This document shows, piece after piece, positions 42,355 to 50,619 of a stretch of DNA of 64,000 bases (the first letter of the stretch is position 1; each line of letters starts with the position of its first letter). The DNA lies in the NCBI RefSeq assembly GCF_030845175.1, contig NZ_CP132542.1, positions 868,001-932,000 of the forward strand, in the 5' to 3' direction. The notes below the pieces were generated by a model. That model was not told the origin of the DNA and did not search any database. It saw nothing but the letters and a program-made list of their open reading frames with translations. The position numbers and the translations under genes are program-made. The stretch comes from Coralliovum pocilloporae. GTDB lineage: Bacteria; Pseudomonadota; Alphaproteobacteria; Rhizobiales; Cohaesibacteraceae.

Positions 42355-43075
42355 CTTTCCCGTCCTTTCTCGGTGTTTGGGGTTTCCGACATCGGAGGAA
42401 ACACGCGCTCCAACCCTTGCCGCACCCACCACCCCCCGCCGCATTTTTCCGGCCCGGGAGGGGGCGGATAAGAAAGTCGGGATTTTCAGCCACGGTTCTG
42501 AAATCAAGATCGCAACCACGTCCGTCTTGATTTCACGGTTCTGGCTGAGAGAAATTTTGACTTTCCGCCCCCTGCCGCGCGGGAAAAATCAATAAAAAAG
42601 CCGCCCTCGATTGATCGGGGGCGACTGTGTTGATCTGTCAGGGATGGAAGCCGAATGGCCAAGACCGCTTGTGGGCTTGGTTCACGACAGCTCGACCCGG
42701 CTTTCATTTATGAAAAGGCCGGGGACAGGATTCAAGAAGCGCTACTCCGAAGCGAGAGTGTCTGAACAACAAGTAACGTCGATAAACAAACGACGCTCTT
42801 GGATGAACAGCACCTGTGACATTGGTACGATAGCCAGTAGAGGTAGTCGCAGACTACAGGGCATGGATGGGCGGGGAGCGGACCTCTACCGCGGGTGCGA
42901 GATCCGAGACGCCTCCAATCGAAGCAGACATTCGAGAGAGCTCGAAACGCGTCCTGCGAGTAGTAGGCCCGTCGGTCGGGGAGCGGACATATTTTTGTAT
43001 TCAGCAGTCTAATACAACGTGCTGATTGCACGGCATAACCACCAGCCCATCACTGTGATAAAAGCCGGAAGAATC
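42355..43075. other. gene-free stretch with palindromes and direct repeats
   Basis: This region upstream of ardA holds the long imperfect palindrome at 42441-42590, a second imperfect hairpin near 42600-42628, and a 12-base direct repeat CGGGGAGCGGAC at 42872-42883 and 42977-42988. An open frame at 42611-43012 has no family features and an atypical composition. No integrase attachment site could be assigned, although this is the probable right side of the element. Confidence 0.5.
42441..42590. repeat. long imperfect inverted repeat upstream of ardA
   Basis: Nested pairings from the centre outwards: TGAAATCAAGA (42499-42509) with TCTTGATTTCA (42525-42535), TCAGCCA (42486-42492) with TGGCTGA (42542-42548), AAAGTC (42473-42478) with GACTTT (42559-42564), and GGGGGCGG (42460-42467) with CCGCCCCC (42565-42572). 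ATTTTTCC/GGAAAAAT lie outside. A direct repeat CACGGTTCTG (42491-42500 and 42534-42543) is superimposed. One strand can fold into a hairpin of about 150 bases. Confidence 0.75.
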
Positions 43076-43693
43076 TTATTCTCGGCGGTCTGAAGTTGGG
43101 GCTCGCTGCAGATTCAGTTTGTCAAACTCAGCTTGCCGCATAATTACTTCTTTCGCAAACTTGACCATATCTGTGATCACCCGAGCGTAAAGTATGAGCT
43201 CACCGTCATGTGCCTTTTCTAGACCGCATCCTGCAGCTTTTGCGCAGGCCAGTAGCAAAGGAACCTGGTCCTTATTTGCAAACAACACGACAAGGGCATG
43301 CTCTTCATGATGATTAGTATCCAGAAGACCACCACTACAACTTGAGAAAGTGAAGAAACCTGCGGCTGAAAGGGCAATTACACTTGCTGCAATGCCTACG
43401 TCGAGACCAGATATTTCACAATCTTCGCAACGCTCGTCGTCAATTTGCTCAAGCTCCCCATGCGGATCTTGAGCAGTTTCTATTCTTTGCAGAAATTCTT
43501 GCTCTTGTTCCAAAACGAGTCGAGCGTCGGCCCATGGCCAGCCTTGATAATTAGCGAAACTATGGTTTCCACCAAAGTATCCTGATTCATCTGCTGCCTC
43601 CAGTTCATCACGTTCTGGCTGTAAATCATATGCGTCAGGGACATCTCGTACGATTTCAATATCGGAACATCGAAAGATAGATTGTCTCTCCAT
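43076..43693 (-). CDS. unknown protein with TFSSCSGG motif, last gene of the methyltransferase cassette
   Basis: This 205-residue protein has an acidic N-terminal half with a CEDC pair (about 92-95). The conserved-looking core ASVIALSAAGFFTFSSCSGG runs near 106-125, followed by HHEEHALVVLFANKDQVPLL and a C-terminal helix. The SSCSGG and HHEEH pieces look like metal or nucleotide sites and recall, only distantly, the SxCSGR motif of TYW3-like proteins. No function is assigned. It lies about 100 bases after the receiver gene on the same strand, so it may be the fourth member of the operon. Confidence 0.6.
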   Translation of the reverse strand: MERQSIFRCSDIEIVRDVPDAYDLQPERDELEAADESGYFGGNHSFANYQGWPWADARLVLEQEQEFLQRIETAQDPHGELEQIDDERCEDCEISGLDVGIAASVIALSAAGFFTFSSCSGGLLDTNHHEEHALVVLFANKDQVPLLLACAKAAGCGLEKAHDGELILYARVITDMVKFAKEVIMRQAEFDKLNLQRAPTSDRRE

Positions 43694-43791
43694 TACTATC
43701 TCCTTTGTCGTTCAGAACCGCTTCTAGCCTTGAAATCTTGATCAATACAGAAACAAGCGCAGCACATGGATCCCGTCTTTCGACAACTTTT

Positions 43792-45663
43792 CTATGACGA
43801 AATAAACTCAAGTCCAACGCGCGTAAGATTGCTTCCGAGTTTCTGGTTTAGATTTAGCGCATATTCGTAGCGAAGCTGCCATTTGACTTCGGCTTGGAGG
43901 CTCTTGATCTCCAGATCTCTATGGGTGGAAGAAACCCAACTCAACTCCAATGTGCGAACCTTTTTGCCATCTACCTGATCGAAATTTCCCGCGTTCTTTG
44001 CCATAAATAGCCGCCAGTGCGGTTGTTTCGCACGGTCTGCATTCTCTTCGCCAAGCTTTCCATAAATACTGCGAACGAGAATTTCCCCCCTATCTTCAAG
44101 GAAGACGAATTCATTAGAGTTCACCTGATCAGCATTGAGTTGCTCTTGACCGAAACCGCCTTCCAGTCTGACGGCCATGAAAGCCTTTGCCGTGTTGCCA
44201 TTTTCATCCGCTGAGCCTGGCTCTAAACCCACTTTTCGTTGGCCTGGCACCATGTCACAAGCAGGTGAAACACAAACCCAATACTCAGGTGGCTGATTAG
44301 TTTTTTTGGTAATGGTGAAAATGTGACCAGAGGTCAGATATGTCCCAGTGGCGGGTTTACTCGAAATATATGAGTTATAATGACATTCAGATGCTTCACA
44401 CTCTTCTTTAGAAAAAACGCCATAGTGAGACAGTAAATTCTCGCCATTCTGGTCTGCTGCCAGAAGCCTCATGCCGAAGTCAACCACCGGTGCATTAGAG
44501 CGATCAAGGAGGCCTTCATGGTACCGATTAATCTGGTCACTGAGAGTTGCTCTTTTATCGGCCTCGCTTTTTTGTTCTTTTAGATGTTCAAAGAATTTTC
44601 GGAAAACCTGCCTTTTGCTTAGCAGATCATCTTCAACAGATACGCCCTGTCTATCAAGTTCAGCACGAAGACGTGTCGAAATAAGTCTGGATGGTGTCGG
44701 CTTCCATTGCTCTATTGCGTCTTGCAATACTTTGACGAGGTCATCTGCCTGAGACTTCTTTGCAAACGCTATGAAACCGCGATCAGAGCGTATCCAGAAT
44801 ACGCCATCTTCATGTCGTTGATCGCACCAATCCAGTGCATCATGAGGCGAACGGGAAAACTTGGGGGCTAATTTGTCCTGCCAACGCTTCAGCGCAAAAA
44901 CCGCAAAATGGAAGGGTTCATTTTCCTCTGACAGTCCTTTTGATTTCGCCCAAACTTCAAATGGGCTGAACAATCCAGATCGATTAATTGTTCCCATGTC
45001 CATTTTATTGCTTGATGAGTGCTTATAGCAATAGAGGAACTGTTGGATGCCAATCAATTGTTCAAGCTCGCGATTAAAGTCTTCTATGGCGTCTTCGTCT
45101 TCCTCCTCTTTCCAGCTGCTGATGAGCCTTTCATAAATCCGCTGACCTCTTGCTACGAGGGGATCAGGGAAGCTTTTTTCTTCATGCAGTAGCCCGATTA
45201 ACATCTGCTCGAAAGGTTCAGCCAAATCCTCAATGGCAGTGTGTACAGCTATCAAGTTATAGTGGGGATTTTCGAGCATTTGGCGTGCGATTTCAATTGC
45301 CTTGTCACCGCCGCCTTCAGCACCGTCTAGTTGATAGTCCAATACAAGCATATCGGAATGGTAGAGATGAGCGGCCAGTTGTTCGAACTGATCGTTTTCC
45401 TCAGTAGGCACCAGTTTGAGGTCATCATTACAGGCTTGTGCTGAAACACCATCATGCATGTCAACAATCATATTTGGCTTGCGGTTCTTAAACGCCTGTA
45501 CCATTCGCCTGATACGGTCTTTATTAGTTAGCCATTTGGCGTGCTGCTTGTTATCTCCTTGATCACCCAAGATTTTGTTCCAAGTCGGGTATTCATCATC
45601 AATAATCAGAACGGAACGAATTGGATCGATGAAGGCTTCTCGAACAAGATCTGAATAGGACAT
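43792..45663 (-). CDS. receiver-domain protein with large unknown C-terminal part
   Basis: This 623-residue protein has an N-terminal divergent receiver domain. SVLIIDDEYPTW gives the acidic pair D22/D23, and SDMLVLDYQLDG gives the probable phospho-acceptor D109. About 40 extra residues lie between them compared with CheY. LIAVHTAIED follows as the likely Thr/Ser strand. The rest (about 200-623) has no recognised DNA-binding output. It contains the motif WVCVSPACDMVPGQ near 475, with two cysteines, and a mixed alpha/beta tail. It starts five bases after the two-ATPase kinase-like gene, so it is the natural partner for phosphotransfer. Confidence 0.75.
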   Translation of the reverse strand: MSYSDLVREAFIDPIRSVLIIDDEYPTWNKILGDQGDNKQHAKWLTNKDRIRRMVQAFKNRKPNMIVDMHDGVSAQACNDDLKLVPTEENDQFEQLAAHLYHSDMLVLDYQLDGAEGGGDKAIEIARQMLENPHYNLIAVHTAIEDLAEPFEQMLIGLLHEEKSFPDPLVARGQRIYERLISSWKEEEDEDAIEDFNRELEQLIGIQQFLYCYKHSSSNKMDMGTINRSGLFSPFEVWAKSKGLSEENEPFHFAVFALKRWQDKLAPKFSRSPHDALDWCDQRHEDGVFWIRSDRGFIAFAKKSQADDLVKVLQDAIEQWKPTPSRLISTRLRAELDRQGVSVEDDLLSKRQVFRKFFEHLKEQKSEADKRATLSDQINRYHEGLLDRSNAPVVDFGMRLLAADQNGENLLSHYGVFSKEECEASECHYNSYISSKPATGTYLTSGHIFTITKKTNQPPEYWVCVSPACDMVPGQRKVGLEPGSADENGNTAKAFMAVRLEGGFGQEQLNADQVNSNEFVFLEDRGEILVRSIYGKLGEENADRAKQPHWRLFMAKNAGNFDQVDGKKVRTLELSWVSSTHRDLEIKSLQAEVKWQLRYEYALNLNQKLGSNLTRVGLEFISS

Positions 45664-45668
45664 CGTTA

Positions 45669-48600
45669 TTACATATTCTCAAAATTGGAAAAGGTTACTG
45701 CGAAATTGGCGCCGTCAAGTGGCATTGAGGTTGCATCTGCCACATAGTCAATGGAGTGACCACCTGCTCTCAGGTTGGCTCGACAAAGATAGAGTCCGAC
45801 ACCACGCCCACCTCTGGACTTTCTGGTAAAGAAGAGCTGAAACAAGCGCTTAACATCATGGGCCTCAATGCCAGGGCCATTATCAGACACGATGGCCTTG
45901 CCGTCGATTAGGTCCAGCCGAATTTCTTTATTTTCTTTTTCGGTAACGAATAGCCAATATTGACTATTATTCACGAGGTTGATGAACACCGGAAATAGGC
46001 GGGCGGGTTGGTCATAAACCTTTATGTTTTTGAAAGTTTCAGAAGCTGAGAACTTAATATGTCTTTTCCTCAACAACTCCTCAAAGAAGTTCCGCAGATA
46101 ATCAAACAACTCTTCGCCAGAAATGTTTCTAAATGTTCTTTGTCCAGACACCTTCAAAGGGGCAAGGAAATTGAGTTGCTTGGAAACCCCTTCATAGCCA
46201 TTACGGATAGAATCAGCTGCTTGTGATTTGCGCACTTCTTCTGGAAGGTTCGCAAGTCCTCTCGACATCATATTGTCATAAGCGTGAAGCTCGTGGCCAA
46301 GTATTTCAACAGCAACACCGAGCTGGGCCAACTCATTCAAACGCTCTACTTCGGCTCTTAAATCCTCGCTCTCCGCAACCCCATGCAAGGCAACATTTTC
46401 AAGGTCAATACTTTCCTTCAGTGCGTCTAACGAAGAGATGTAGCTTTCAAATATCTCTGTATCTTCTTGCATAAACTCCGCATGCCATACTTCTAGCTTC
46501 TTGGTTGCAACCGCAAGCGTTTCGCGACCTTCTTGAACAAGATGCAATAGCAAATCGGCTTGCTTATCAAACTCAGTGGCTCTTTCTGCTCTGATCTTTG
46601 AAATTCGAGCGCGTTCACCGTCGAGAAGCGTGTCTACTTTCTGCTTCCAAATACCAAAGTTTCGCGAAGATTGCGTTTTCAATCGTTTGATTTGCTTATC
46701 AAGTAACTCTGCTGGCTTCGCAGGAGCGTCTCGCTCGATCCACTCAGAAATTCTAACTGAAAGCCTTTCTGCCAGTCCAGTCGCTTCCGCTATAGAGTGT
46801 TGATATGCCTGATAATCCCGGTCTTCTTTCCGAGTTGTTTTTGCTGGTATGCCGCTTCGAATCTTTATTCTTGCAATTGTCCGGCGAGCATTTTCAAGCT
46901 TCTCCTGCGCTGACTGAATATCACTCGATGCACTGGCCTTCGCTTGCTTAAGGTGCTGTCGTATTTCTTCAATTAGTTGCGGTAATAGCTTATTTGCAGC
47001 GTCCAAATTTTTCCCGAATTCTTTTTTCTGTTTAGCCTTCAGCTTTTCAGCATCTAGCTCTGCCTTCTCCTTAGCTTTCTTCTCAAGATTCTCGTTTTGG
47101 ATAGTTTTTAGCTCAGATGTACGAATTTCGGACGCGCTTCCAAAATAATCCCTCGCCGCTGTCATCAAAATGTTTTCGACAAGTTTTTTAAGGGTTTTAG
47201 CGCTCGTATTATCAATGAAACCTTCTCTTCCAGCCTTGTCTTTCAAGTTAGGATTTAGTGAGCGGCTTAATCCTAACCTGCCAAACATTCTGCGCTTGTT
47301 CCAGAACTCTCGCCCAGCGTTAAGACTTCGTCGCTGTTCTATTTCAAAGAAATCGTTGTCTTCTCGTCCGTATGGTAGGACACGGAGACCATCTCTATAG
47401 ATATAAAATCCTGAGTAACGTAAGGCTAGTTCCTCGAAAAACGCGAATTGTTCATCACTGAGTGTTGAGCTATTTAGAACCCTATCGTAGGTTCCTATAT
47501 AGATGTCACAAGGTCCTAATTTAGAATCTGATCGTTTGGGGATATGCAAATCTTTAGGCGGAAATATCTTGTAAGTATAGTCACCCACTCTCCACTTTCC
47601 AAAAACCTTAACACAACCGCTGAAGACTCCATGTTCATCTATTGTGCCATAAAAAACGTGCTCTAGCTCATTAATAATTTTACGGTCAAAGGGTGTTTTC
47701 TCATCAACCTCAGCTCTACGCCGATTAGCTTCAACAATATCCATAGAAGGGGAAAAATCAACATTAACGGCATTGACTTCCTTTGAAATTAGTGGGCTAT
47801 CGCCTTTATCAAAATAGGGATCCACAAAAGCTGCTAATGTTTGAAAGAATCTATCCTTGATATATCCCTGCGTGCTTGAGGTATTCCCGTCCTGCAAATA
47901 GACGTGGAAATCTTCGTTTATCTCAGAAACGAGCATGATCGTGCCGTGGTCCGACTGATTGTTCCACAGGGGCCATGCATCGGCATGACGCTCCTCGAAA
48001 CCAGCATCGACAATAGATTGCGCTATTCTTTCTGAAGGCGCTAACCATTTTTTATTGTCAAACAGGTCCATTTTATCGTTGAAAGAGAGCCAATCCTCAT
48101 GGGCACCTTTGTCAAATTCAGTCCATGCATTCTGGATCCGGGCGTTTCTTGCGTCATCGCCTGATGTTCCCCAAACATTCTCCATCAAGCTTTCGACGAG
48201 CAAAGGAACTTCTTCGAACAACAACCCTTTGTTAGCCACAGTAGTTACAGGAATCTGGATATCGGAAAGGAGCAGATATGGATTTTCGAACAAGCGCCAA
48301 TCAATCATGGCGATGACAAACTCATCATTCTGTCGTTTGGAGATTAAAAGCATGATCGGGCCCAAATGGGCGGAAGAAAGCCGACCAATGCCCTTTTGTC
48401 CCTGTTTGGATCGACGCGGTAACCCAAATCTATCGGCTATAGGTGTCTCAGAAGAATGCATTTTGCTTTCGGTACCAACTACCAACCACTTCTCGACGAA
48501 CTCGTCATAGTTCATCCCATGGCCATCATCGGCAATTGCTACAACAGGCTTTTCACCGTCATACAGCGTTACGTTAACGCCAGTTGAATAAGCGTCGTAG

Positions 48601-48707
48601 GCATTCTTCCATAATTCGGAAATAGCAGTGGGAACATCAGCAATTTGCTCCCTTCCCAGGTGATCAAGGGTTCTAGCGCGGGTCTTGAAAGTCAGAGAGT
48701 TGATCAT
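45669..48707 (-). CDS. dual GHKL ATPase, histidine-kinase-like
   Basis: This 1012-residue protein carries two GHKL ATPase modules. The first (about 15-160) has the N-box ELWKNAYDA near 28-37, DDGHGM near 57-62 and the G2 loop QGQKGIGRLS, a pattern like Hsp90, MutL or MORC ATPases. A middle region follows, then a coiled coil (about 520-760). The end is a histidine-kinase core: H805 in ILGHELHAYDN, N-box VFINLVNNSQYW near 906-917, DNGPGIE near 937-943 and GGRGVGLYLCRA. There is no membrane segment. The start MINSL (48707) lies 11 bases after the methyltransferase stop. It may sense foreign DNA with the first ATPase and signal through the second; this is inference. Confidence 0.82.
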   Translation of the reverse strand: MINSLTFKTRARTLDHLGREQIADVPTAISELWKNAYDAYSTGVNVTLYDGEKPVVAIADDGHGMNYDEFVEKWLVVGTESKMHSSETPIADRFGLPRRSKQGQKGIGRLSSAHLGPIMLLISKRQNDEFVIAMIDWRLFENPYLLLSDIQIPVTTVANKGLLFEEVPLLVESLMENVWGTSGDDARNARIQNAWTEFDKGAHEDWLSFNDKMDLFDNKKWLAPSERIAQSIVDAGFEERHADAWPLWNNQSDHGTIMLVSEINEDFHVYLQDGNTSSTQGYIKDRFFQTLAAFVDPYFDKGDSPLISKEVNAVNVDFSPSMDIVEANRRRAEVDEKTPFDRKIINELEHVFYGTIDEHGVFSGCVKVFGKWRVGDYTYKIFPPKDLHIPKRSDSKLGPCDIYIGTYDRVLNSSTLSDEQFAFFEELALRYSGFYIYRDGLRVLPYGREDNDFFEIEQRRSLNAGREFWNKRRMFGRLGLSRSLNPNLKDKAGREGFIDNTSAKTLKKLVENILMTAARDYFGSASEIRTSELKTIQNENLEKKAKEKAELDAEKLKAKQKKEFGKNLDAANKLLPQLIEEIRQHLKQAKASASSDIQSAQEKLENARRTIARIKIRSGIPAKTTRKEDRDYQAYQHSIAEATGLAERLSVRISEWIERDAPAKPAELLDKQIKRLKTQSSRNFGIWKQKVDTLLDGERARISKIRAERATEFDKQADLLLHLVQEGRETLAVATKKLEVWHAEFMQEDTEIFESYISSLDALKESIDLENVALHGVAESEDLRAEVERLNELAQLGVAVEILGHELHAYDNMMSRGLANLPEEVRKSQAADSIRNGYEGVSKQLNFLAPLKVSGQRTFRNISGEELFDYLRNFFEELLRKRHIKFSASETFKNIKVYDQPARLFPVFINLVNNSQYWLFVTEKENKEIRLDLIDGKAIVSDNGPGIEAHDVKRLFQLFFTRKSRGGRGVGLYLCRANLRAGGHSIDYVADATSMPLDGANFAVTFSNFENM

Positions 48708-48718
48708 TGGCTGGATCT

Positions 48719-49876
48719 TTAAGCTGCGTCGCTGACAACAGAGCAACTTTTTTCCTGCTCTGCAATCAAAGATTTAATATGCTTTACTAATACCATCCCC
48801 AACTTCACAGGAACGGCATTGCCAATCTGCGCTCCTGCGGCGATGAGCCCTCCATGAAAGACAAACTCATCAGGGAATGTTTGAATTCTGGCAGCGTGTC
48901 TGATGGTTATTCCGTGATGCTCAGTAGGGTGAACGAATCGTCCTTTTGATGGATTGATACATGCCGTCGTCATTGTTGGCGCTGGCTCGCTGGGATTTAT
49001 TCTCCCGTACACATCTTTATGCCCGTCGTGATTCTCATGGCATGGAAGGATTCTTCCGGAATCTTTTCTAGACCCGCCGTTCAATGGTGTTCGTTTGAAA
49101 GCTTCAATCAACTCCGGGCCATGATTCATGTGACGATCATTGGGGTCATCTGGAACGGCTTCAATGAACACAGTCGAACACGGAACCCAAGGAAGCAAGT
49201 TCTCATCTTCGGTTCGTGCTTTTTCGCTTCCGTGCGATGGTGCCGGTGGCCATTGGAAAGCGCCAAGATCTAATCCCTCATCCACACCAAGAATAAAGAC
49301 CCTCTTCCGTCGCTGTGGTACACCATAGTCTCGCGCATCGAGCGTCACTGGGTCGAAAAGCCGATATCCCGCTTTGAGACCTTGTTCATAAAACTTGCCT
49401 AGATAATTCTTGTGGCGGCTCCAAAGAATTCCCGGAACGTTTTCCATCAGGAAAGCTTTTGGGCGCAAAGCTCTTACAAAATCAAAATAGGCGTAGACGA
49501 GCCCATTTCTTGGGTCATCGACACCTGCGTTATTAATTCTATGGGTCGAAAAGCCTTGGCAAGGAGGACCACCCAAAAGAAGATCACATTGGCCAGGTTC
49601 ACTAAAATGCTTCTCGCGGATTTTATCGGCAGAGAGCGTCAAAATATCTTCTGAATACAGGCATGGCGCATCGCTGCGGTTACCCACACCAAAATACTGC
49701 CTATAGCTTTCTGAAGCGTGGCGATTATTCTCAATTGCGAATGCAATTTTTGCGCCGCAAGCATGTGCAGCGAGAGAGAATCCGCCAGCTCCCGAAAACA
49801 AATCTGCAACCAAGAATTCTCGCTCTGAGTCATCTTGGGCACACGCCGAATCAATCATGTTCCACATCTTTTGCAT
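48719..49876 (-). CDS. DNA (cytosine-5) methyltransferase
   Basis: This 385-residue enzyme methylates cytosine in double-stranded DNA. It has motif I DLFSGAGGFSLAA (25-37), motif IV GGPPCQGFS with catalytic C106, motif VI ENVPGI, motif VIII QRRKRVFILG, the target-recognition stretch, and motifs IX-X ending IGNAVPVKLG. All motifs are in the normal order, so it should be active. The recognition site cannot be read from the sequence. No restriction endonuclease gene is adjacent; the next genes on the same strand are the dual GHKL protein and the receiver protein. Confidence 0.95.
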   Translation of the reverse strand: MQKMWNMIDSACAQDDSEREFLVADLFSGAGGFSLAAHACGAKIAFAIENNRHASESYRQYFGVGNRSDAPCLYSEDILTLSADKIREKHFSEPGQCDLLLGGPPCQGFSTHRINNAGVDDPRNGLVYAYFDFVRALRPKAFLMENVPGILWSRHKNYLGKFYEQGLKAGYRLFDPVTLDARDYGVPQRRKRVFILGVDEGLDLGAFQWPPAPSHGSEKARTEDENLLPWVPCSTVFIEAVPDDPNDRHMNHGPELIEAFKRTPLNGGSRKDSGRILPCHENHDGHKDVYGRINPSEPAPTMTTACINPSKGRFVHPTEHHGITIRHAARIQTFPDEFVFHGGLIAAGAQIGNAVPVKLGMVLVKHIKSLIAEQEKSCSVVSDAA

Positions 49877-50152
49877 TTAAGTTGCATCAGGATATAGATA
49901 CTAGGCTGTGTTGACAAAAGGGTTTGCAAATCAGTCTTTATTTGATTCAAGGATTCTTTTACGAAGGTATCCTTGTCCGAAGTTCAACATCGCTGGGATC
50001 TAAATGATTTTCTAAGCCGAAGCGAACTGACACCTCGTTCGCACTGCCGACGCCAGTCATTGACGCCATCGCATATGCAGCGAATGTCCGCTATTTGATA
50101 AACACGACGCATTATCGAACAGCAGGAATGGGCCGGAAGCAGCATAGCACTT

Positions 50153-50241
50153 GGTAGACTTGCCGTTTCGGATAGAAGCTCGCGCAGAAACAAACTCTTA
50201 AAGCATCACAGCCAATTCAGGTTAAAGGCGTGGTGTTTTAG
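50153..50241 (+). repeat. dispersed intergenic repeat, copy 4 (diverged)
   Basis: It keeps AAGCTCGCGCAGAAACAAAC, CTCTTAAAGCATC and CCAATTCAGGTTAAAGGC, which match the middle and right parts of copies 1 and 2. The stem CTGAAAAGT/ACTTTTCAG is lost. Confidence 0.6.
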
Positions 50242-50559
50242 CCACGAGATACAGCTCAAGGAAAAACAATCAACAGCTTCAGAATGGTCATTGTTCCAAC
50301 CTCATAATTGCTAAGAGTTTTCCCATGCTACCAAAAGATTCACAACCGGAAGAGATCAAGATTTTTGTCTTTGATTGGGAACCGAAGGGGCCTAGGTGGT
50401 GATCCAGTCGCTTGACCCGAACCATTTGAATGTAGAATTCGCTCCTGTTTCTTCCTCATGCCTAGACTGCGATCCAGGTCTGCTGAGAAGAGTCCTTGCA
50501 TAGCCAAGTGACGCGGGCCAGATGATACGGTTGGCGTCAGCCTGGCAATGAAGGTAAGG

Positions 50560-50596
50560 CCTTAATAAGAAAAGAGGAGCAATAAATGCTCCTCTT
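50560..50596 (-). terminator. intrinsic terminator of the RTX gene
   Basis: On the minus strand AAGAGGAGCA (50596-50587) pairs perfectly with TGCTCCTCTT (50581-50572) around a five-base loop, and the RNA continues with UUUUCUUAUU. Confidence 0.88.
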
Positions 50597-50619
50597 GGGT
50601 TCAAGTTTATCAGCTAGGG

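Larger units (their letters stand above)
49877..50619. other. gene-free stretch with one old repeat copy
   Basis: Only the diverged repeat copy 4 (50153-50241) and the terminator of the RTX gene are recognisable. Short open frames here have no family features. The sequence looks like decayed DNA between two accessory modules. Confidence 0.45.

Noticed and set aside
42611..43012. Plus-strand open frame of 133 codons upstream of ardA
   Set aside because: It has atypical composition and no family features, and it spans direct repeats; more likely non-coding.
43792..49876. Ordinary restriction-modification system or DISARM/BREX
   Set aside because: A methyltransferase is present, but no restriction nuclease, helicase of the DrmA type, or PglX/PglZ/BrxC-like protein is adjacent.
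49906..49930. GGCTGTGTTGACAAAAGG-like sequence resembling an insertion sequence end
   Set aside because: No matching inverted end, transposase or target duplication was found nearby.
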